Shown one piece after another: positions 55,685-64,000 of a DNA stretch of 64,000 bases (its first letter is position 1; each line of letters starts with the position of its first letter). The translations under genes and the position numbers were made by a program. Source of the stretch: Fictibacillus barbaricus (GTDB taxonomy: Bacteria; Bacillota; Bacilli; Bacillales; Fictibacillaceae); NCBI RefSeq assembly GCF_014635025.1, contig NZ_BMCE01000001.1, forward strand, positions 1,426,001-1,490,000. Direction: 5' to 3'. The notes beneath the pieces are model-generated. The model ran no database searches, was not told the DNA's origin, and worked only from the letters and a program-made list of their open reading frames with translations.

Positions 55685-56320
55685 ATGGAGAAAATCAAAC
55701 AACATTTAACATGGTTTATCGGCGCAGGCTGTATCCTTTTTCTTTTAATAAGTTTATCTCTATTCAATTATTTCAAAAGTGAATCAAATATGCCAATAAC
55801 ATCTCAAATACCTATACAAGACCAACCTGAAATAAAATCCTCTGATACTGAAGGCGATAAAAATCAAAGACAAATTACAAATGAAAAAAATATTATCATG
55901 ATCGATGTACAAGGTAGTGTGAAGAAGCCAGGGGTATATCAGATGAAAAGCGGTGATCGGGTGATCCATGCGATTCAAAAAGCTGGAGGTTTTTTAGAAG
56001 AAGCAGAAATTCGTTCAGTTAATCAGGCATTAAAAATATCAGACGAGATGGTTATTTATGTTGCTTCAAAAGGGGAGGAATATGAAAACCAGGAAGGTGG
56101 CAGCAACAGCGATCATCCAGTCAGTGAAAAAATAAACATCAATTCTGCCGATCAATCTATACTTCAGACACTTAATGGAGTCGGTCCTGCTAAAGCCGAA
56201 AGCATTATCGCATACCGTGAAGAACACGGTCCATTCTCATCTCTAGATCAATTATTAGAAGTAAAAGGGATTGGTGAAAAGACAATAGAAGAATGGAAAG
56301 ATAAAATCAGCTTTGAATAA
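55685..56320 (+). CDS. comEA: Competence DNA receptor ComEA
   Basis: 211 residues. One N-terminal membrane anchor (~9-29), a linker, a SLBB domain (VDVQGSVKKPGVYQM; VIHAIQKAGGF) and two C-terminal helix-hairpin-helix motifs (LNGVGPAKAESIIAYREEHG; VKGIGEKTIEEW) that bind double-stranded DNA outside the membrane. Passes transforming DNA to ComEC. SD AGGTGA. Confidence 0.96.
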   Translation: MEKIKQHLTWFIGAGCILFLLISLSLFNYFKSESNMPITSQIPIQDQPEIKSSDTEGDKNQRQITNEKNIIMIDVQGSVKKPGVYQMKSGDRVIHAIQKAGGFLEEAEIRSVNQALKISDEMVIYVASKGEEYENQEGGSNSDHPVSEKININSADQSILQTLNGVGPAKAESIIAYREEHGPFSSLDQLLEVKGIGEKTIEEWKDKISFE

Positions 56321-56388
56321 GGGTTTTTATTGACCCTTTAATTAGCGGGGTCTACACTAGGGTTATAGAAACAGAGGAGGCGGATTAG

Positions 56389-56850
56389 TTGCAACGAATT
56401 TCTTGGAATGAATATTTTATGGCGCAAAGCCAGCTGCTTGCCCTTCGCAGTACTTGTACCCGTTTGGCAGTTGGAGCGACTATTGTAAGAGATAAGCGGA
56501 TAATTGCAGGTGGTTATAACGGTTCAATCTCTGGCGGAGTTCATTGTATTGATGAGGGCTGTTATGTGATTGATGGTCACTGTGTAAGAACTATACATGC
56601 TGAAATGAATGCTCTTTTGCAATGTGCAAAATTTGGGGTGCCTACAGATGGAGCAGAAATGTATGTCACTCATTTCCCTTGTTTGCATTGCTGCAGATCG
56701 ATCATCCAAAGCGGTATCAAAAAAATTTATTATGGTGAAGACTACAAAAACCATCCATATAGCATAGAACAGTTTAAAGAAGCCGGTGTAACGGTAGAAA
56801 AAGTAGAAATGAAAATCCCTCCTTCAGCCTTCATTCCTAACGGAGTATGA
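56389..56850 (+). CDS. comEB: ComEB, dCMP deaminase-like protein
   Basis: 153 residues with a TTG start behind GGAGGCGG. Zinc site HAEMNALL plus PCLHCC is intact, and GYNGSISGGVHC is the nucleotide-binding loop. Deaminates dCMP to dUMP; in B. subtilis it also helps place ComGA at the poles. Its stop overlaps the comEC start (ATGA). Confidence 0.94.
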   Translation: MQRISWNEYFMAQSQLLALRSTCTRLAVGATIVRDKRIIAGGYNGSISGGVHCIDEGCYVIDGHCVRTIHAEMNALLQCAKFGVPTDGAEMYVTHFPCLHCCRSIIQSGIKKIYYGEDYKNHPYSIEQFKEAGVTVEKVEMKIPPSAFIPNGV

Positions 56851-59135
56851 ACCCACGGTATGCCGTATTAAGTGCTATCTCTGCACTTAGTGGTATATGG
56901 CTGTATAAGTATCATTCGATAACCGGGTTTGTATTATCTGCCTTCCTGGTTATCGTTATTGTTTTACAGTTTAAAAAGAAGTCAGCCTTCATCGTAAGTT
57001 TTCTTCCGATATTCTTCTTTTATTCTAGCCTCACATTAAATCCACATGCATCAAAATTATCAGCTCAAAGTATCAGATTTTCAGGACAAATAGTTTCCAT
57101 ACCGAAGATGGACGGCAGGTTGCTCAGCTTTCAATTTAAAGCGAACGACGAAAATGTAATAGTCCAGCACCGGATGAAGTCGTCAAACGAAAAAAATGAA
57201 CTATCAAAATTAGAAATAAATATGACTTGTCTACTGAAAGGAAATCTGAAAAAACCTGAACCCCAAAGTCATTTTTACGGAATGGACTATCTGGAGTATT
57301 TAAGCAGCAAAAGAATAAAATGGATTCTTGAAACCGGGAGCATTAGTAGTAAACATTGTGCAATTAAGAGCCAGAAAAGTATAAAAGAGAGTGTACAAAT
57401 ATGGAGAAGCCGGGCTATCCATCATTTGGAGGAGTATTTTTCTCAAAACACTGCCAGTTTAATGAATGCTCTTCTTTTTGGCTACAGAGAGGGGATCAAG
57501 CCGGAAACTCTTGAGGCCTATCAGAGATTAGGATTAACCCATCTATTAGCTGTATCAGGTTTTAATGTGGGGATCGTCTCGTTCATTCTTTATTCGCTTT
57601 TAGTTAGAGCTGGTATAATAAAAGAACTTGCTTACATGCTTATTGTTTTATGTTTACCGCTTTATATTGTTTTAACGGGTGGAGAAAGTTCTATTGTACG
57701 AGCAGGGATGATGGGAATCCTTTTGTTATGCTTTATTATCTTTAGAAAAAAGATTAGTCCTGTCGTTCTTTTATCAATTGTTTGTATAGGGATGCTTTTT
57801 TGGAACCCTTCCTATGCCTTTGAACTCGGATTTCAGCTTTCATTCTTAATGACCTTCGTTCTGATTACGTCTCTTGCTTTTTTTCAATCAAAGTCATACG
57901 TTCAACTCCTTATCCTCACATCATGTTTGTGCTCGTTATTTTCGTTTCCGATCATCTTATATCACTTCTATGAATTTTCAATTTGGTCAATCCCCCTCAA
58001 TATCCTCTACATTCCTTTTGTATCTATCCTTTTGTTTCCTGTTTCTTGTATGGTTCTTATTCTTACTTTAACTGTACCGGAGAATCTTCCATTTATCGTT
58101 TCCATTGTAGAATTCATTTTCGGAAGTTCCGCCTTGTTTTTGGAAAGAGCTCAGCTGCTTAGGGGTAGTATAGTCTTAGGGAAGCCAGCAGAATGGATAT
58201 TTATATTATACTTCATCTCGATTTTCTATTTTGTGTATAAGTGGGAAGTGAATAAGAGGCTCAAGGTTAAATCAGTTGTCCCTTTTCTACTGATTATCAT
58301 CATTCACGCTTGCCTTCCATATGTTAATCCAAATGCAGCTGTTTCCTTCATTAACGTAGGCCAAGGAGACAGCATTTTAATAGAACTGCCTTTTAGAAAA
58401 GCGGTATACCTGATCGACACAGGAGGTTCTATTTCTTTTGAAAAAAAAGAGTGGGAAAAAAGGGACGAAGAATATAATGTAACAAAACAAGCAGTCCTCC
58501 CTTTCTTAAAGGCTAGAGGTTTAAGAAGAGTGGATGGAATGATTTTCAGTCATGGAGATATGGATCATGCAGGAGGGGGGCTTTTTTTACTTAATCATTT
58601 TAATATCAATACTGTTTATCTGCCGAATAGGGTAAATAGTAATGAACTTGAGAAGCTGATAGAAGAAGAAGCTAAAATACAAAATATAAACTTGCTTTAT
58701 TTACGTAAAGGCATGGGATGGGGAAATAAAGATTCGTTTTTCTCTGTTTTGCATCCAGATTCAAATCGTACTTCGTCCAATAATGGTTCCATTGTATTAT
58801 GGGTAAAACTTTATGAAAAGAGCTTTTTATTTACGGGGGATATCGAAAAGGAAGCAGAAGACGAGATCTTAAAGAATTATAATTACATTCATGCTGATAT
58901 ACTGAAAGCTGCACATCATGGGAGCGGCACATCATCCACTGCTTCGTTTTTGAAAAAGCTTTCACCTTCTTATGCGGTCATCTCAGCAGGTAAAAATAAT
59001 ATGTATGGTCATCCGTCAAATGACGTTCTAGAACGATTAAAAGAAGAAAAAATTGTGATCTATCGGACGGATCTGCATGGTGACATCTCTTTTGTGGTGG
59101 GAAAACAAAGAATCAAAATAATAACTGCTCAATAA
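56847..59135 (+). CDS. comEC: DNA uptake channel ComEC
   Basis: 762 residues. N-terminal membrane spans and OB-fold, a multi-spanning competence domain (LLFGYREGI, HLLAVSGFNVGIVSFI, GGESSIVRAGMMGILLL) and a C-terminal metallo-beta-lactamase-type nuclease domain (NVGQGDSILIELP, SHGDMDHAGGG, AAHHGSGTSS). Carries single-stranded DNA across the membrane. Complete, so the competence operon is intact here. Confidence 0.96.
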   Translation: MNPRYAVLSAISALSGIWLYKYHSITGFVLSAFLVIVIVLQFKKKSAFIVSFLPIFFFYSSLTLNPHASKLSAQSIRFSGQIVSIPKMDGRLLSFQFKANDENVIVQHRMKSSNEKNELSKLEINMTCLLKGNLKKPEPQSHFYGMDYLEYLSSKRIKWILETGSISSKHCAIKSQKSIKESVQIWRSRAIHHLEEYFSQNTASLMNALLFGYREGIKPETLEAYQRLGLTHLLAVSGFNVGIVSFILYSLLVRAGIIKELAYMLIVLCLPLYIVLTGGESSIVRAGMMGILLLCFIIFRKKISPVVLLSIVCIGMLFWNPSYAFELGFQLSFLMTFVLITSLAFFQSKSYVQLLILTSCLCSLFSFPIILYHFYEFSIWSIPLNILYIPFVSILLFPVSCMVLILTLTVPENLPFIVSIVEFIFGSSALFLERAQLLRGSIVLGKPAEWIFILYFISIFYFVYKWEVNKRLKVKSVVPFLLIIIIHACLPYVNPNAAVSFINVGQGDSILIELPFRKAVYLIDTGGSISFEKKEWEKRDEEYNVTKQAVLPFLKARGLRRVDGMIFSHGDMDHAGGGLFLLNHFNINTVYLPNRVNSNELEKLIEEEAKIQNINLLYLRKGMGWGNKDSFFSVLHPDSNRTSSNNGSIVLWVKLYEKSFLFTGDIEKEAEDEILKNYNYIHADILKAAHHGSGTSSTASFLKKLSPSYAVISAGKNNMYGHPSNDVLERLKEEKIVIYRTDLHGDISFVVGKQRIKIITAQ

Positions 59136-59137
59136 AA

Positions 59138-59172
59138 AAGAACCGAATAGAATTTAAATTCGGTTCTTTTTT
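59138..59172. terminator. Bidirectional terminator between comEC and yqzM
   Basis: AAAAAAGAACCGAAT / ATTCGGTTCTTTTTT between convergent genes. Confidence 0.93.
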
Positions 59173-59177
59173 ATGTA

Positions 59178-59309
59178 TTATGCGATTGCTTTTAGAATGA
59201 CTCCGATGGCGAAGATTACCGTAAAGAATACAAAGGATACAACAAAGCCAATTCCGGAATCTATAAGGTCGTTACGCTTGCTTTGTACGTCTTTCTCGAA
59301 ATGGTTCAT
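59178..59309 (-). CDS. yqzM: YqzM family small membrane protein
   Basis: 43 residues: MNHFEKDVQSKRNDLIDSGI then one membrane helix (GFVVSFVFFTVIFAIGVIL). Closely follows the B. subtilis YqzM pattern (FEK.VQSKRND.IDSG.GF.VSF) and position after comEC. SD AGGAGGG lies seven bases before the ATG. Function unknown. Confidence 0.88.
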   Translation of the reverse strand: MNHFEKDVQSKRNDLIDSGIGFVVSFVFFTVIFAIGVILKAIA

Positions 59310-59513
59310 GTGACAACCCTCCTAATCCATCCTTAGTATACGTTATCATTTTACAAAAATCCATACTGAAAATGCTTTCTTTGCCTGCTTTTATCAAAAA
59401 CTTACCAAAGTTGAGAGTCGTTGTCACCAATAATGTGTAATCGCATAGGATATCCTAATTAAAGCTAACTCGTGAGCGAAGGACTCGTTTATGTGTTAGT
59501 GTTTATCATAAAT

Positions 59514-59546
59514 GAAGGAACGGGCTATTGCTCTGTTCCTTCTTTT
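59514..59546 (+). terminator. Hairpin with T run ahead of holA
   Basis: GAAGGAAC (59514-59521) / GTTCCTTC (59535-59542) then TTTT. No + strand gene ends nearby, so it may be a leader attenuator of holA or end a short RNA. Confidence 0.5.
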
Positions 59547-59597
59547 GCTTGCAAAAGATCTTACTTCCTCATAGGATTATATAGAGAGGTGAAAAAG

Positions 59598-60620
59598 GTG
59601 CTTACAGTTGAAACATTAAAGAAGAATATTAAAAATAAGAAGACCTCCCCGATCTATTTGATCTGGGGTACTGAACATTATTTAGCAGAAGATGCGATCC
59701 AGACAATAACGAGCCTTTTGTCGCCTGATGAAAAGGATTTTAATTTGAGCGTACATAACCTGGATGAAATCTCTGTTCAGGAAGTAATAGAAGATGCAGA
59801 AACAATGCCGTTCTTAGGTGATCGAAGAGTTGTTATCATGAAAAACGCTGTATTCTTAACTGCGGCAAAAGATAAGGCGAAAATCGAACATGATCTGAAA
59901 GTATTTGAACAATACATACAAAATCCTACAGAATATACGACCTTAGTAATCGTTGTACCCAATGAGAAGCTGGATGAAAGAAAAAAGATCGTAAAACAAG
60001 TGAAGGCACAATCGGAAATCATTCAAGTATCACAGCTAAGCAATGAAACAGCAGAAAAATGGCTGTTAAAAGAAGCGGAATCTTCAGGTGTTATTATTGA
60101 GAAAGAAGCAATCGAGCTGCTTCTCTCCAGACTTGGGGCAAAGATGGCAGTGTTAGCTAAAGAGATGGAAAAAATGGCACTCTTTGTTGGAGAAAATGGC
60201 AGAATCACTAAGGAAACGGTAGATCGTCTAGTTGCACGAACACTTGAAGATGATGTTTTTGGCCTTGTAGATCATGTGGTTCACAAACGGACAGAACAAG
60301 CGTTAAGAAGTTTTTACGATTTAATGAAACAGAACCAGGAACCGATCCAGGTACATGCTTTAATAACACGGCAGTTTCGGATTATAAACGGAGTAAAAGA
60401 ACTATCTAAGAAGGGATATGGAGAGAAGCAGATGGCTTCCTTGTTAAAGCTCCATCCGTATGCTGTAAAACTAGCTTCGAAACATGCCAAACAGTTCGAC
60501 GAGACATTTTTACGGGACTGTTTAAGTGATTTTGCAGAAACAGACTATAAATTAAAAACGGGTCAGATGGATAAGACGCTGTTGCTTGAATTGGAGATTG
60601 TAAAGCTCTCGCAAAGTTAA
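59598..60620 (+). CDS. holA: DNA polymerase III delta subunit
   Basis: 340 residues. IYLIWGTEHYLAEDAI, LSVHNLDE, AETMPFLGDRRVVIMKNAVF and QNQEPIQVHALITRQFRII match HolA. Part of the clamp loader that opens the beta clamp. GTG 59598 is chosen, with GAGAGGTG eight bases upstream; the extra 42 residues in frame before it cross a hairpin and are unlike the family. Confidence 0.94.
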   Translation: MLTVETLKKNIKNKKTSPIYLIWGTEHYLAEDAIQTITSLLSPDEKDFNLSVHNLDEISVQEVIEDAETMPFLGDRRVVIMKNAVFLTAAKDKAKIEHDLKVFEQYIQNPTEYTTLVIVVPNEKLDERKKIVKQVKAQSEIIQVSQLSNETAEKWLLKEAESSGVIIEKEAIELLLSRLGAKMAVLAKEMEKMALFVGENGRITKETVDRLVARTLEDDVFGLVDHVVHKRTEQALRSFYDLMKQNQEPIQVHALITRQFRIINGVKELSKKGYGEKQMASLLKLHPYAVKLASKHAKQFDETFLRDCLSDFAETDYKLKTGQMDKTLLLELEIVKLSQS

Positions 60621-60645
60621 TAAACCATAAATTTCATGAAATCGT

Positions 60646-60679
60646 GAACTCCTTTCATAGTTTGAAAAGGGGTTTTTTC
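60646..60679 (+). terminator. Terminator after holA
   Basis: GAACTCCTTTCA / TGAAAAGGGGTT with T run; imperfect stem. Confidence 0.7.
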
Positions 60680-60684
60680 TATTA

Positions 60685-60811
60685 TTACGGTCTTTTTCGA
60701 TGGCAATTAAGTCTTTTGGTTTATGTATTAAGTCTTTTTCCCCTCTAATTAGGTCATTATCTCATGCAGTTAAGTCTAAACACCGTGCATATAGGTCTTT
60801 CTGCAAATTTC
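60685..60811. repeat. Six-copy intergenic array with 21-bp period
   Basis: Cores TTACGGTC 60685, TTAAGTC 60707, TTAAGTC 60728, TTAGGTC 60749, TTAAGTC 60770 and ATAGGTC 60791. The steps are 22, 21, 21, 21 and 21 bases. Several cores are followed by TTTTT. The rest of each unit is variable. Lies between holA and rpsT in a 460-base gap that otherwise contains only terminators. Confidence 0.8.
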
Positions 60812-60817
60812 GACAAA

Positions 60818-60855
60818 AGAAAGCCAGCTCCCATGTAGAGAGCTGGCTTCTATTT
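60818..60855. terminator. Hairpin in the holA-rpsT gap
   Basis: AAGCCAGCTC (60821-60830) / GAGCTGGCTT (60840-60849), weak T tract (CTATTT). No adjacent gene end, so its role is unclear. Confidence 0.5.
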
Positions 60856-61028
60856 GAACTCGTGCTATGGAGTTGATTTTTCAAATAATAAATGGCTATT
60901 TTCATAAACTATTTTGTTATCTCAGCGAAAGAGAGGATTGTTTCATTCCGCTCCGATCAACTTCTATATAAACGGTTTGCTATCACAGCAACTATTTAAT
61001 AAACCACATCTTTTGAAAAAAGCCAAAT

Positions 61029-61062
61029 AAAAAAACGACCTATTGGTGTAAGGCCGTTTTTC
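61029..61062 (-). terminator. Terminator of rpsT
   Basis: AAAACGGCC / GGTCGTTTTTTT read leftward, about 20 bases after the rpsT stop. Confidence 0.88.
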
Positions 61063-61080
61063 GGGTTTTCATCCTTCAAT

Positions 61081-61347
61081 TTATGCATTAACACCGTTTA
61101 AAGCCTTAGCAAGACGAGACTTTTGGCGAGAAGCTGCATTTTTGTGGATAAGTCCTTTGTTCGCTGCTTTGTCAATCTTCTTAGAAGCAGTAACAAATGC
61201 TGCTTGAGCACCTTCTGCATTGTTTGAAGCTGCTAGTGCTTCAAAGTTTTTGATAGCAGTACGCATGCCAGACTTAAGTGAAGCGTTGTGAGCACGACGC
61301 TTTTCGTTAGTTTTTACACGTTTAATCGCTGATTTAATATTAGCCAA
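61081..61347 (-). CDS. rpsT: 30S ribosomal protein S20
   Basis: 88 residues, very basic. [20 protein letters not shown] at the N-terminus and [18 protein letters not shown] at the C-terminus are S20 hallmarks; the Ala-rich loop is usual. Start is TTG, with GGGAGGTG just upstream; longer frame upstream is the 5' leader. Convergent with holA and divergent from gpr. Confidence 0.97.
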   Translation of the reverse strand: MANIKSAIKRVKTNEKRRAHNASLKSGMRTAIKNFEALAASNNAEGAQAAFVTASKKIDKAANKGLIHKNAASRQKSRLAKALNGVNA

Positions 61348-61418
61348 TCCATTCACCTCCCTAAATGAACCATGAGCAACAAAATTACTTTTCCGTTGCA
61401 AAAAATAGGACACAAAGT

Positions 61419-61447
61419 ATTCTATCAAAATCACCCTTTAATTGCAA
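61419..61447 (-). promoter_or_regulatory. Sigma-A promoter of rpsT
   Basis: Leftward TTGCAA, 17-base spacer, TAGAAT; about 70 bases upstream of the TTG start. Confidence 0.6.
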
Positions 61448-61505
61448 TACAAGAATGAAAAGCAAGAGTTGCGGCAAAAATAAAACCAAAGGACGGTGGT
61501 AGATT

Positions 61506-62615
61506 ATGGGTAAAGAATTAGACCTTCAAGCCTATTCAGTTCGTACGGATCTAGCGATAGAAGCTCATGACATGCTTTTAAAAGAAGATGAAGTTGTCAA
61601 TAAAAGTACACTTGAGGGTGTCATTATACATGAGAGGGATAGAGATGGAATTAAGTGTGTGAGGGTGGAGATTGACGAAAAAGGGGCAGAGACCACCGGT
61701 AAAAAAGCAGGGATATATTTAACCTTTGAGGTACAAGGGATCCGCGAAAAAGATTCTAAGCTTCAGCAGCGTGTTCAAGAAGTATTTGCACATGACTTTA
61801 ATCAGTTCTTGAGAGAGCAAGGAATCAAACAAGATGATACTTGTTTAGTTGTAGGATTAGGTAACTGGAACGTTACGCCTGATTCTCTCGGCCCGCTTGT
61901 GGTCGAAAACTTAACGATCACAAAACACTTATTTGAACTAGCACCTGAGAACGTAGAAGAAGGCTTCAGACCGGTATGTGCAATCTCACCAGGAGTTATG
62001 GGGATTACAGGAATTGAAACGAGCGATATTATTGATGGAATCGTAAAAAGAGTGAACCCGGATTTTGTGATTGCCATTGATGCATTAGCTTCACGCTCTA
62101 TTGAGAGGGTAAATGCAACTATTCAAGTTTCGAATACAGGTATCCATCCAGGTTCAGGAGTTGGAAACAAACGTAAAGAATTAAGTAAAGAAACACTAGG
62201 TATTCCGGTTGTTTCTATAGGTATTCCAACCGTAGTTGATGCTGCTACTATTACGAGTGACACGATAGATTTTATCTTAAAGCACTTTGGACGTGAGATG
62301 AAAGAGAAAGATAAACCTTCTAAATCCCTTCTGCCTGCTGGTATGACCTTCGGGGAGAAAAAAATATTAACAGATGAAGATATGCCTGAAGAAGGTCATC
62401 GGCAGTCTTTTCTTGGAATGGTAGGAGTCCTTGAAGACGACGAAAAGCTCCGGCTTATACGCGAAGTTCTTGCTCCTATCGGTCATAACCTTATGGTTAC
62501 ACCAAAGGAAGTCGATGTTTTTATTGAAGATATGGCAAACGTTCTAGCTAATGGTTTAAACACAGCCCTGCACGGTCAGATCGACCAGGGCAACACATCA
62601 TCTTACACCCATTAA
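61506..62615 (+). CDS. gpr: Germination (SASP-degrading) protease Gpr
   Basis: 369 residues. A short N-terminal propeptide is expected ([18 protein letters not shown]; the segment RTDLAxEA is where the zymogen matures). [19 protein letters not shown] and [17 protein letters not shown] are core motifs of the A25 family, aspartate-related. Made in the forespore, it degrades alpha/beta SASPs at germination. The SASP gene at 32476 encodes a likely substrate. Confidence 0.96.
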   Translation: MGKELDLQAYSVRTDLAIEAHDMLLKEDEVVNKSTLEGVIIHERDRDGIKCVRVEIDEKGAETTGKKAGIYLTFEVQGIREKDSKLQQRVQEVFAHDFNQFLREQGIKQDDTCLVVGLGNWNVTPDSLGPLVVENLTITKHLFELAPENVEEGFRPVCAISPGVMGITGIETSDIIDGIVKRVNPDFVIAIDALASRSIERVNATIQVSNTGIHPGSGVGNKRKELSKETLGIPVVSIGIPTVVDAATITSDTIDFILKHFGREMKEKDKPSKSLLPAGMTFGEKKILTDEDMPEEGHRQSFLGMVGVLEDDEKLRLIREVLAPIGHNLMVTPKEVDVFIEDMANVLANGLNTALHGQIDQGNTSSYTH

Positions 62616-62684
62616 GTTTTAGGCATATCTGGACAAGCTTGTGCATAAATTTGAATTGTATATCCTCATGGGGAGGAATCTGTA

Positions 62685-63032
62685 ATGACAAAATTTATGT
62701 TGAAGTGTTTTGGACTGGTCACGCTGCTTCTGTTCGGCGTTTTATTTGGGATACAAAAAGCACAATTTGAGATGAATGAATTAAAGAGTCCTTCTCAGGA
62801 GAATGTTGAATCGTTAATCAATCTTTCTTCAGTTGAAAGTGATACTGAGTCAGAAACGGTTACGAGTCATGATATTAAGTCGAAACAAGAAACTTTAAAA
62901 AAAATAGACTCATTTAATGTATTCTCAGCATTGGGGCAAAAGCTTTCATCCTGGATTTCATCAACCTTTAGTGTCATGATTTCAGTTTTCGGCATTATTA
63001 TCCAGGAAATGCTGGATGTCTTTTCACCATAA
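62685..63032 (+). CDS. yqxA: YqxA family protein (DUF3679)
   Basis: 115 residues. One N-terminal hydrophobic segment (MLKCFGLVTLLLFGVLFGIQ), a polar middle with acidic residues, and a second hydrophobic segment near the C-terminus (WISSTFSVMISVFGIIIQEM). Matches the YqxA family found between gpr/spoIIP and lepA. Function unknown. It follows gpr by 69 bases; spoIIP, expected next to it, is absent. Confidence 0.85.
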   Translation: MTKFMLKCFGLVTLLLFGVLFGIQKAQFEMNELKSPSQENVESLINLSSVESDTESETVTSHDIKSKQETLKKIDSFNVFSALGQKLSSWISSTFSVMISVFGIIIQEMLDVFSP

Positions 63033-63073
63033 GAACCATGAGGGGGCTGCTCCTTTAATGGTTCTTTTTTTAT
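63031..63073 (+). terminator. Terminator after yqxA
   Basis: AAGAACCAT (63031-63039) / ATGGTTCTTTTTTT; closes gpr-yqxA. Confidence 0.9.
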
Positions 63074-63111
63074 TTAGTAGGACTGTCTTACTCCTGTTTT
63101 TCAGGTTGTGA

Positions 63112-63140
63112 TTGAAACAGTTACCTGGTATTGCTATAAT
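63112..63140 (+). promoter_or_regulatory. Sigma-A promoter of lepA
   Basis: TTGAAA, 17-base spacer, TATAAT (63135-63140). Confidence 0.8.
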
Positions 63141-63183
63141 CAAAGCTAGTGACTTTTCCTAAAATTGTAGGAGTGAACGTATA

Positions 63184-64000
63184 ATGAACAGAGAAGAAAA
63201 ATTAAAAAGACAAGCAAAGATCCGTAACTTTTCCATTATTGCACACATTGACCATGGAAAATCTACGTTAGCTGACAGAATTTTAGAAGAAACAAGTGCT
63301 CTGACACAGCGTGAAATGAAAGAACAGCTATTAGATTCAATGGACCTAGAACGTGAACGGGGTATTACAATTAAATTAAATGCCGTTCAGCTTCAATATA
63401 AAGCAAAAGATGGCGAGATCTATACCTTCCACTTGATTGACACTCCTGGACACGTAGACTTCACTTATGAGGTGTCTAGAAGTTTGGCAGCATGTGAAGG
63501 GGCATTACTTATTGTAGATGCTGCTCAAGGAATCGAAGCTCAAACGTTAGCCAACGTTTATCTTGCACTCGAGAATGATTTAGAGATCTTACCGGTTATC
63601 AATAAGATAGACCTTCCAAGTGCTGAGCCTGAACGAGTTCGCCAAGAGATTGAAGATGTAATAGGGTTAGATGCGTCTGAGGCTGTACTTGCTTCCGCAA
63701 AGGCGGGTATCGGAATTCAAGATATCTTAGAACAGATCGTTGAAAAAGTCCCAGCTCCTCAAGGAGATCCAGAAGGGCCTCTTAAAGCACTTATCTTCGA
63801 CTCCTTATATGACCCATACAGAGGTGTAGTTACGTACATTCGTGTTGCAGAGGGTACGGTTAAGATCGGTGATAAAATTAAGATGATGGCAACCGGAAAA
63901 GAGTTTGAAGTGCTAGAATTAGGCGTATTTACTCCTAAAGCGGTTCAAAAGGACTTTTTAACAGTTGGTGATGTTGGTTTCTTAACAGCATCCATCAAAA
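63184..64000 (+). CDS. lepA: Elongation factor 4 (LepA), N-terminal part
   Basis: The frame is open to the window edge, giving the first ~272 of about 610 residues. G motifs: AHIDHGKST (G1), ERERGITI (G2), DTPGHVDF (G3), [13 protein letters not shown] (G4), SAKAGIGI (G5); domain II starts at about residue 190. Back-translocates or helps biogenesis of ribosomes under stress. SD GGAGTGAA lies a few bases before the ATG. Own promoter after the yqxA terminator. Confidence 0.97.
   Translation, partial: MNREEKLKRQAKIRNFSIIAHIDHGKSTLADRILEETSALTQREMKEQLLDSMDLERERGITIKLNAVQLQYKAKDGEIYTFHLIDTPGHVDFTYEVSRSLAACEGALLIVDAAQGIEAQTLANVYLALENDLEILPVINKIDLPSAEPERVRQEIEDVIGLDASEAVLASAKAGIGIQDILEQIVEKVPAPQGDPEGPLKALIFDSLYDPYRGVVTYIRVAEGTVKIGDKIKMMATGKEFEVLELGVFTPKAVQKDFLTVGDVGFLTASIK

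Noticed and set aside
55591-55767. Longer comER start
   Set aside because: The extra residues do not resemble the ProC family, and the ATG at 55590 has a good SD.
59472-59597. 42-residue extension of holA
   Set aside because: It crosses a terminator-like hairpin, has no SD and is unlike HolA; the GTG at 59598 fits.
60685-60811. Plasmid-type iterons or a replication origin
   Set aside because: The cores are degenerate and there is no rep gene or DnaA cluster nearby.

Overview
The window is a piece of chromosome from an endospore-forming Bacillaceae bacterium, probably Fictibacillus or a close relative (genus inferred, not proven). Gene order follows the Bacillus subtilis yrrI-alaS...yrhC, sda-yqeGH...comE and holA-rpsT-gpr...lepA blocks. 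Genes start after AGGAGG-type ribosome binding sites, TTG and GTG starts are frequent, and sporulation genes are present (sigK, gpr, an alpha/beta SASP, yqxA, glcU-gdh, sulfolactate genes). No rRNA, tRNA, IS element, prophage or CRISPR array was found.

Layout. 1-14.8 kb: end of a yrrI-like permease gene, alaS under an alanine T-box, ireB-ruvX-yrzB, mltG, trmR, udk, greA, pbpI, yrrS, then a sulfur operon yrrT-mtnN-luxS-mccA-mccB followed by yrhC. 14.9-17.5 kb: glcU-gdh with a sigma-G-like promoter, and a menA-type prenyltransferase. 17.8-26.7 kb: a sulfate-to-sulfolactate island (cysH-sat-cysC, a TauE/SafE permease, phosphosulfolactate synthase and phosphatase, a yitF-like enolase-superfamily enzyme, an MFS transporter, two small genes of unknown role). 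27-33 kb: a YIEGIA protein with its small partner, a string of tiny ORFs ending in yrzI, an ATP-grasp/DUF350/lipoprotein cluster, an intact sigK and a SASP gene. 33-41 kb: an M3 oligopeptidase, pssA and an Mrp antiporter operon that has no mrpB.

41-47 kb: a lipoprotein gene broken by a heptamer tandem repeat, sda with a DnaA-box cluster, then yqeG-yqeH-aroE-yhbY-nadD-yqeK-rsfS-yqeM. 47-54.7 kb is an insertion relative to B. subtilis between yqeM and comER: a sigma-54 activator with its operators and a -24/-12 promoter driving a GntP permease and a 3-hydroxybutyrate dehydrogenase, then class I ribonucleotide reductase nrdAB under NrdR boxes plus a cobalamin riboswitch. 54.7-64 kb: comER, comEA-EB-EC, yqzM, holA, rpsT, gpr, yqxA and the start of lepA.

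The genes work in modules. yrrT/mtnN/luxS/mccA/mccB recycle S-adenosylhomocysteine to cysteine and homocysteine. cysH/sat/cysC make sulfite, which phosphosulfolactate synthase and phosphatase convert to the spore solute sulfolactate. The most notable observations are the doubly regulated nrdAB leader, the sigma-54 operators that double as a terminator, the yrzI small-ORF transcript, the heptamer-repeat lipoprotein, the sda leader with an in-frame stop, the Mrp operon without mrpB, two unrelated intergenic arrays that both repeat at 21 bp, and the absence of spoIIP and the U32 peptidase genes from their usual positions.
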